Shown here piece after piece: positions 57,854-64,000 of a stretch of 64,000 nt of DNA. The position numbers and the translations under genes were made by a program. Source of the DNA: Endothia cerciana (lineage: Eukaryota > Ascomycota > Sordariomycetes > Diaporthales > Cryphonectriaceae); the NCBI GenBank assembly GCA_026119935.1, contig JALRMH010000013.1:715792-779791 (forward strand). The letters are read 5' to 3'. The stretch's first letter is position 1. Each line of letters begins with the position of its first letter. The notes below the pieces were generated by a model that saw nothing but the letters and a program-made list of their open reading frames with translations, had not been told where the DNA came from and did not search any database.

Positions 57854-58258
57854 TCAGAATCGTCGGGCCCAAACCAGAATCACGACGTGGGGTCGGCCTT
57901 TTCCCATGCCCAGAGCCTTACTGCGACAACCAGATAGAGACTGGATGGTCTCCGTCATCGTCTGACCTCGTGCATATGCAAGACAGACAGTGATCGGGAC
58001 CGCCCGAGTCTCCATTCCGTGTGGTAACAAGACCAGGGAGATCCGGCCGCGCCGTGTCCTCCTCTGCGACCACGACAAGGGTTCGTGTCGATATACTGTA
58101 GATGAGGGCAGGTAGCCCTCGGGCAAGTTCACGACGTGTCCCGGCCCGCCCTGCGGTTCGGCGTCAGCAGCGTGTACCTGACGAGGAACAACGAGCGTGA
58201 GAAGAAGCATGGCCAGGGCAGAAGCTGACAGGAAGGCCTCAACCCGTCCCTGGGCCAT
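57854..58258 (-). CDS. Weak candidate: secreted-protein start with signal peptide
   Basis: From the ATG at 58258 the frame starts MAQGRVEAFLSASALAMLLL then TLVVPRQVHAADAEPQ. This is a well-formed signal peptide: short n-region, hydrophobic core at about 8-24, and an Ala-x-Ala-like cleavage site near residue 30-32. The rest of the 134-residue frame is Arg-rich and unlike a mature secreted protein after about residue 55 (EGYLPSSTVY), where a GTATAT donor occurs, so the gene would need splicing to an exon I could not identify. It could be a small secreted protein or a chance frame. Confidence 0.25.
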   Translation of the reverse strand: MAQGRVEAFLSASALAMLLLTLVVPRQVHAADAEPQGGPGHVVNLPEGYLPSSTVYRHEPLSWSQRRTRRGRISLVLLPHGMETRAVPITVCLAYARGQTMTETIQSLSGCRSKALGMGKGRPHVVILVWARRF

Positions 58259-59970
58259 CACTTTCGGGGTGATAATGCGGGCTCCCTGGTGCTGGGCCGC
58301 CCGGTGGGCACTGAGGCCAGACCTGACCTGACCTGAGCACGGGCACCTCGTCTCGAATTCAGGGCTACGGATGCTGTACGCTGAGCCCTCGGCCGTCGTC
58401 GATTGAGGCCGCAACCACCTGCTACGTATGCCCTGGCCGGGAACACACGCAAGTGTGTTGAAGTGAAGCAGTTGGGGTCGGTCAGGATCGAGTTATCGAG
58501 GCGCACCCTGCAGCTCCTGCTCGAGCACCAGCGAGCGGGGACTGCACCCCTTGGATCCGCCGGTGTCGCTACTTTCACCCCGAGACTAAACACGCCTGCG
58601 CTTGCTTCCGCACTCGGCAGCCGTCAAGTCTCGGTACAATAGAGGTAGGGAGGGGGGAGGGGGGAGGGGGGCAAAGAAGGGAGGCACCTTGCCATGCAAA
58701 CCCTCGGGAATCAGTCGGGTGGGACGACCAAGGATGGGGCATACTACGCGATCGAGCGTCTGCTGTCGCACGGCTGCCATCCAGAGACGGGACCAAGAAT
58801 GATCGACCCGGAGCCGACGCCTTGCAGCAGACCATATGACGCTCGGGTCCGTTTGGGGGAGGGGGGGGGGGGCTATCAAGTACACGATAGATGCCACAAG
58901 CCACGTCATGCAGCGTTTGCGCTGCAAGATGTGAGATCACGTCGTTTCCCGTCCAGACTGCCTGCATGACCGCGGGATGGTGTGCGAGATGGTACCGGGA
59001 GAGGACAAGGGGTGGTGGAGGAAGATGTGAGGCTTTTCCATGAGCATACCAAACCCGAACCCCTCTCCGGAGCGAGACACATTGGGGGTTCGTTTGTTGG
59101 CCTGGAGCGCCAAGATGGCGTCGCTCTCCCGGCATAGAAGCCATCCCGTCAGGCCTCGCTCTGCGATGCCGTCCTTCCATGAACATCAACAGTGACGATG
59201 GGGCGTCCGCCAGGGACGACCCCCCGAGAAAGGTCCAGGACGAAGCCGGCCAACCGGGACCACCAGCAGGGATTTCCTTGGTGGAGGCGGGGGCAGGAGA
59301 GGAAGAGCAGAAGGGTGACAGTCTCGGCTGCATCTGCCCCAGTTCTGCTTGACGGGTTGTAGTAGTTCAATACCTAAATGGGCCTGAACTCCCTGTTGGG
59401 GGGTCGTGGTCGTGGTCGTGGTCGCGCCTCGTGGGGCCACCGATCGGGCAGAGATGGTGGTGGGTGCCGCTCGAACCCACCCAGGCCGGTGGGGGATGGG
59501 ATGAGACACGGGATGGTCAGCACAGGAAGGCTCTGGAGGCAATTCCGAACCACAAGTGAGGATGTTATTGCCAGAGAGGGGGGGTCGGCTGGGGTGGGTG
59601 CTGCCTCGAGAATCATTGACGTTCGCCCCCCCTCCCCCCATGCATGCTGGATTTGCTGCACTATCAGCGATACCGTATATTACGTGTGCAGATCTGCTAA
59701 ATACAAATATACACTTATCGACATTTGGCGCCACTGGCGCCCTCGCAGGAACTGCAGGGTTCTTCTTCCCCCCCTAGCCCGGCGGATCATGAACGCGTCC
59801 CGCCGCCGACCTCTCCCACCGCAAACGCGCCGGGTTCCATGGGTCGGGGACCGCGCCGCAGAACTCACTCGACGTCGACGTCCAGGCCCCCCTCCCCCCC
59901 CCCAGCCTCAACCCATCATGCTTCTTTCTGGTGCCGGCATGAGCAACCTGGTCCACATCAGCCGGCGCCA
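58259..59970. other. Intergenic, upstream of DNA polymerase eta
   Basis: It contains GGGGGA repeats (about 58649-58672) and G/C runs (58859-58872, 59882-59900). Frames here are low-complexity. The last few hundred bases are the likely polymerase promoter and leader. Confidence 0.45.
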
Positions 59971-62381
59971 ATGTCATCGCCCCCGCCAGGCTTCCGGCAG
60001 TCCTCGCCGGCCGGCGCTCCCGGACGCCAGAGGTCCAGATTCACCTATCGCAACCTCGCCCACCTGGCATCCTGCTCGACGTCCTGCCCCCTCCGGGTCG
60101 TGGCCCATATCGACCTGGACGCCTTCTATGCGCAGTGTGAGATGCGGCGGCTGGGCCTCCCTGACGATCAACCCCTAGCCGTGCAGCAATGGTACATACA
60201 TCACCCCATCCTGCCCTTCAACCTCCGCCGGGTAAAATGCTGACAGCCCGCACCCAGGCAGGGCTTAATTGCCGTCAACTACCCGGCCAGGGACAAAGGC
60301 GTCGGGAGGTTCCATGACATTGGCGAGGCAAGGAAGCTCTGCGGGGACCTCATCTGTCAGCATGTCGCGACATGGCGCGAGGGGGAAGAGAACTGGGCGT
60401 ACCGCGACGACCCCGTGGTGAACACTGACAAGGTCTCGCTGGACCCGTAAGCCCAACCCCCCGCTGCTCTCGCTGATCATATGGAGACCCCTCTCCATAT
60501 TCAAAAAGGAAGGGAAAGGAGGTTTAAAAAAAAATTTGAAAAAAATAATAATAATAATAATAAACTACCTATGTTGATGCTTCTGGTCCTGCAGGTATCG
60601 CATGCAGTCAAGGAACATCCTGTCCGCCATCAAGGAGTCGCTTCCGGCGGGTCTGCAGAGGGTCGAGAAGGCCTCGATTGATGAGGTGGTAGGTGCTAGC
60701 CTCTGATCACAGTCCTTCCCTGCACCTGCGAGATCGACCGTCCTGACCCGGAAGCCTCAGTTCCTCGACCTGTCAGCTCAGGTACATTCTATCATGGCCG
60801 GGCGGTTTACAGAGCTTGCCAGCCCGCCGCCCTGCGGTGACCCGGCCGAGAGGCTGCCTATGCCATCCATCACGGCGCTGGACTGGAAGGCCGATGCACT
60901 TGTGGACCTGGACGACACAGAGGCCGAGACTGACGACCCGGACTGGGACGACGTGGCAATCCTGATCGGGTCAGAGATTGTAAGGGACGTCAGGGCAGCT
61001 ATCCGCGGCAGATTAAACTTCACATGCGTAAGTTAAAACACCCCCCTGCCTCCTGTCGCGGTGTCCCGAGTCCGGTCGCCCTGCAGGCCCCGAACACCAG
61101 CTGACCTGCCCGTGTGTGTTGCAGTCGGCCGGCGTTGCCCAGAACAAGATGCTCGCGAAACTGGGTTCCGGTTCCAGGAAGCCCAACGGCCAGACGGTCG
61201 TGCGGAATCGCGCCGCCACCCACTTCCTGTCGGGCTTCAGGGTCACCAAGATACGCAGCCTGGGCGGGAAGCTGGGCGACCAGGTCGTGCAGACATTCGG
61301 CACCGACTCTGTCAGGGAGTTGCTATTGGTCCCGGTCGGGCACCTCAAGCTGAAGTTGGGCGATGACACGGGAGGTTGGGTTCACAATACCATCAGGGGC
61401 ATCGACCAGTCGGAGGTCAGCCCTCGGGTCCAGATCAAGTCTATGCTGTCCGCCAAGTCGTTCCGGCCGAGCATCAATAGCGTCGAGCAGGCCGTCAGAT
61501 GGCTCCGGATCTTTGTGGGTGACATCTTCTCCCGCCTGGTCGAAGAGGGTGTCCTCGAAAACAAGAGGCGGCCCCGGACAATCAGTCTTCACCACCGCCA
61601 CGGGGGTCAGACCAGATCGAGACAGAGCCCGATCCCTCAGGGCAGGCCAATCGACAGGGAGATGCTGCTCGGACTGGCCAGGCACTTGCTCGACCAGATC
61701 GTCCTCGAGGGCAAGGTATGGCCCTGCGCAAACCTCTCCCTCGGCGTGGGCGCGTTCGACGAGGGCGTGGCGGGGAACATGGGCATTGGTGCATTCCTCG
61801 TCAAGGGGGACGAGGCCCAGGCCCTGAAAAGGACCTCTCGGGAGGTTTCTGACGAGCCGCCGCCAGGCCACCACCCCCCGGGAAGGCACAAGACGCAGGG
61901 CAGAAGACCAGGCATTCAGCAGTTCTTCTTCTCGAGACGGGCCGAGAGGCCCCAGGGCGGCAGGCAGCCCCCAACCACAGGCACCCGAGCAGGCGAAGGC
62001 GGTGACACGTCGCAGTCTCACGTCGGGTATCCCATCCCGGAGAGGCAGGATGCGTCTGTAGGTGTCGGCGCGAAGGAGAGGCCTGGCCGTGATGACCAGC
62101 TGCAGGCCCCAATCACGGCTTACACGTGTGAGCGCTGCAGAGCAGGCTTCCGGGACGCCGAGGGGCTACGGTATCACCAGGACGAGCACCTTGCCAGGGA
62201 CCTCCAGGAGGAAGAACGTGGCGGTCGAGCATTTGTTGGCCATGGCCGTGGCGCCGCCCGTGCACCACCATCAGCGCTCAACACCACCAGCACCAGACCT
62301 CCGGCCGCAGCGTCAGGGCGACCCACCAACAAGAGCAAGCAGAAGATGGAGACCGGCCAGAGCAAGCTGAAGTTTGGTTGA
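59971..62381 (+). CDS. RAD30: DNA polymerase eta (Y-family, Rad30)
   Basis: Translesion polymerase that bypasses UV photoproducts at stalled forks. Five exons: 59971-60191, 60258-60446, 60595-60688, 60761-61027 and 61125-62381, all junctions in phase; 675 residues. Introns are 66, 148, 72 and 97 bp; the second holds an AT-rich (AAT)n tract. The catalytic acidic residues are in AHIDLDAFYAQCE (D48, D50) and ASIDEVFLDL (D166, E167). QGLIAVNYPAR marks the fingers, and SAGVAQNKMLAKLGSG with KPNGQTVV the palm/thumb. The C-terminal half holds a UBZ ubiquitin-binding finger (C592-x2-C595...H608-x3-H612 in YTCERCRAGF...YHQDEH), which separates eta from iota and kappa. The terminal GQSKLKFG is a plausible degenerate PCNA-binding box. 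I chose the ATG at 59971; an earlier in-frame ATG adds only low-complexity residues. Confidence 0.95.
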
Positions 62382-64000
62382 CCCGGCCTCCTCACACACC
62401 CCGGGTCTGGCCACCGCTGTGCCGTGGTGTCCAATGAGACCAGCAGAGAACCTGTCTTCCCGCCAGCGTGCATCTGTGCACGCTCTGCGAGCCCACTGAA
62501 GGCCATGAAGCCGGAAGCCGCTGGTCAGACGTGGCCATCAGGTGAGGGTCATTCATCGAGGGAGGGGTCCAAGATGAGGCTTTTTGTCCACAGCGATACA
62601 GCCAGCGGTGACGCGGCATCGCCGTTTCTTGGTTCGATGGAGCCTCGCATTGAGTCTGAATCGAGGCAACCTTGACTGCTCCGGCCCACTACCCAACATG
62701 TTGGGGCTGACCGGGATGTAGTATCAAGGCGGCAGATCAGTCTTCTGGCTCCCGCCTGAACCCCCCCCCCCCCAAAAAAAAAAACCTCCTACCGCTGAGC
62801 ACTGCTCAGTGAGGAGGAGGGGCGCACACCTTGACCTAACCGAAACCCCCGAGATGAGTGCGCCTTGTCGGAGGGCAACAGGTTGAGGGCGCAAACCCGC
62901 CTCCGCGGGGCCGCATCAGTCCGGACGCATGCCCTCTCGCCAGGCGAGGCCTACCAAGAAGAGATGTCCCACCCACCCACCTACATGAGGGCGTATCCAC
63001 GCGAGAAGACGCCCATCCGGCGTGTAGATCGGAGCCAAATGTTGGGGATACCCAGGCGTCGCCTTCACGACAGCATCCCTACAGCCTGTTGTGCTACGAC
63101 AGTTCAAGTTACAGGTCTTGCAGGACTTTGTGTTCCATGGTAATTTCAATATGCTACCCTGAACTTGGGCGCCACGGCGCGGGTGTGGCATACCGGTATC
63201 TCGTTTCCCGGTGCGGAAAACCGGTCAGGTCGAAGAGGCACTCTGGCCGGCCTCCTCAAGGGACGTCGTCCAGGTGCGAATGTAGCTTTGTACCTGCAGT
63301 GCCTGCGTACCTCTGCTGATGTTGATTGGACACTGTCGGGGCGGCCTGGACCCATTACCCCTGGCCTCCCGATGGTCAGGCTCCGGCGCATTGCAGCCCA
63401 ACACACACACAATGGCAGAGCGAGCAGGTCAGCCAAACCCACACAGCAAGGTTTCCACAATCCCCAAGCGGCAGACAAGAGGCGACACCTTTTTTCGAGC
63501 TGATTTGCTTCGTATGTACCGCCGCTGTCTGCCCTCGCATGCACGTTCGGCAAGGTTAGTTGATTAGACTCAACTTCGGTCGCACTGTCGACGCATGCAT
63601 CATGACTGCTGTATAATACGAGCTTGACGCCGAGCAGTCTCTCTCGGTCCCAAGGGACGGGGGGGGGCCCTCCCTCTTGACAACCAGGTGAGACAGAAAA
63701 CCAGTATGAGCCTGCCAGCCTGATCATCTGCTGGATGCAGCGCGGAGGTAAGATTGCGCGGCGCGGCCACTGGCAGCCTCGCCACCAGGAGCAGCCATGT
63801 CGGTAGGGTATCAACGAAGCCTCGTGTGGCCAAACAAAAACAGATGGTATCGTGACAAGTCATGGGGCAACCCGGCTCGAAAAGATGGGGGCCGGGGGGG
63901 GGGGGGGGGGGGGGGTAACAACCCCCGCCTTGGCGCCCCGGAGGGCTAGAAAAATAAACAGTTTGCCGGTGGGGTGAAAAATGCGGTGCGGGGGGGGCCC
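62382..64000. other. Intergenic, no gene seen; 22-base G run near the edge
   Basis: 3' flank of the polymerase gene followed by sequence with no supported gene. A C13/A10 composite tract lies at 62761-62784 and 22 G at 63894-63915. The minus-strand frame at 63814-63146 is open for 222 residues but has no domain and overlaps open plus-strand frames. Confidence 0.45.

Overview
The window is nuclear DNA of a filamentous ascomycete, most likely a Sordariomycete. Protein genes are broken by short introns (about 50-170 bp, one of 315 bp) with GTRNGT donors and CAG/TAG acceptors. Coding sequence is GC-rich, and the best-recognised proteins (SNX3, SF3A1/Prp21, LSm7, Pmt2, an ASH1-type SET protein, a Pfa5-type acyltransferase, a P450, DNA polymerase eta) have the layout of Pezizomycotina orthologues. 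All family names come from reading motifs; no database search was run.

Layout. 1-5.2 kb: gene-poor, with decayed coding traces. 6.1-15.4 kb: a compact block of housekeeping genes: SNX3 (-), SF3A1 (-) and LSM7 (+) back to back over a shared 0.8-kb promoter region, then PMT2 (-). 15.4-27.3 kb: about 12 kb without a convincing gene, holding degenerate reading frames, several small tandem or direct duplications and many homopolymers. 27.3-29.3 kb: a lineage-type protein with a Zn2Cys6 cluster near its C-terminal third. 29.3-35.3 kb: gene-poor, decayed frames, ending in a dense run of microsatellites. 35.4-38.5 kb: an ASH1-like H3K36 methyltransferase (+). 40.2-41.3 kb: a PD-(D/E)XK-like protein (+). 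42.4 kb: a 49-residue zinc-ribbon protein (-). 42.5-49.9 kb: no convincing gene. 50.0-53.3 kb: a convergent pair, Pfa5-type DHHC acyltransferase (+) and cytochrome P450 (-). 53.3-60.0 kb: two weak small-protein candidates only. 60.0-62.4 kb: DNA polymerase eta (+). The rest is non-coding.

The genes do not form an obvious pathway or cluster. The P450 has no biosynthetic backbone gene beside it, so a secondary-metabolite cluster is not supported. The organisation is two-compartment: intact, intron-bearing housekeeping genes separated by long stretches rich in G/C homopolymers, microsatellites and what look like mutated genes. Several decayed frames carry TAG, TAA or TGA where CAG, CAA or CGA would keep the frame open, which is the signature expected of repeat-induced point mutation (RIP).

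I did not find a clear new multi-gene system. The most interesting items are the Zn2Cys6 and PD-(D/E)XK orphan proteins, the acyltransferase with a substituted zinc-binding cysteine, and the decayed frames with C-to-T type stops.
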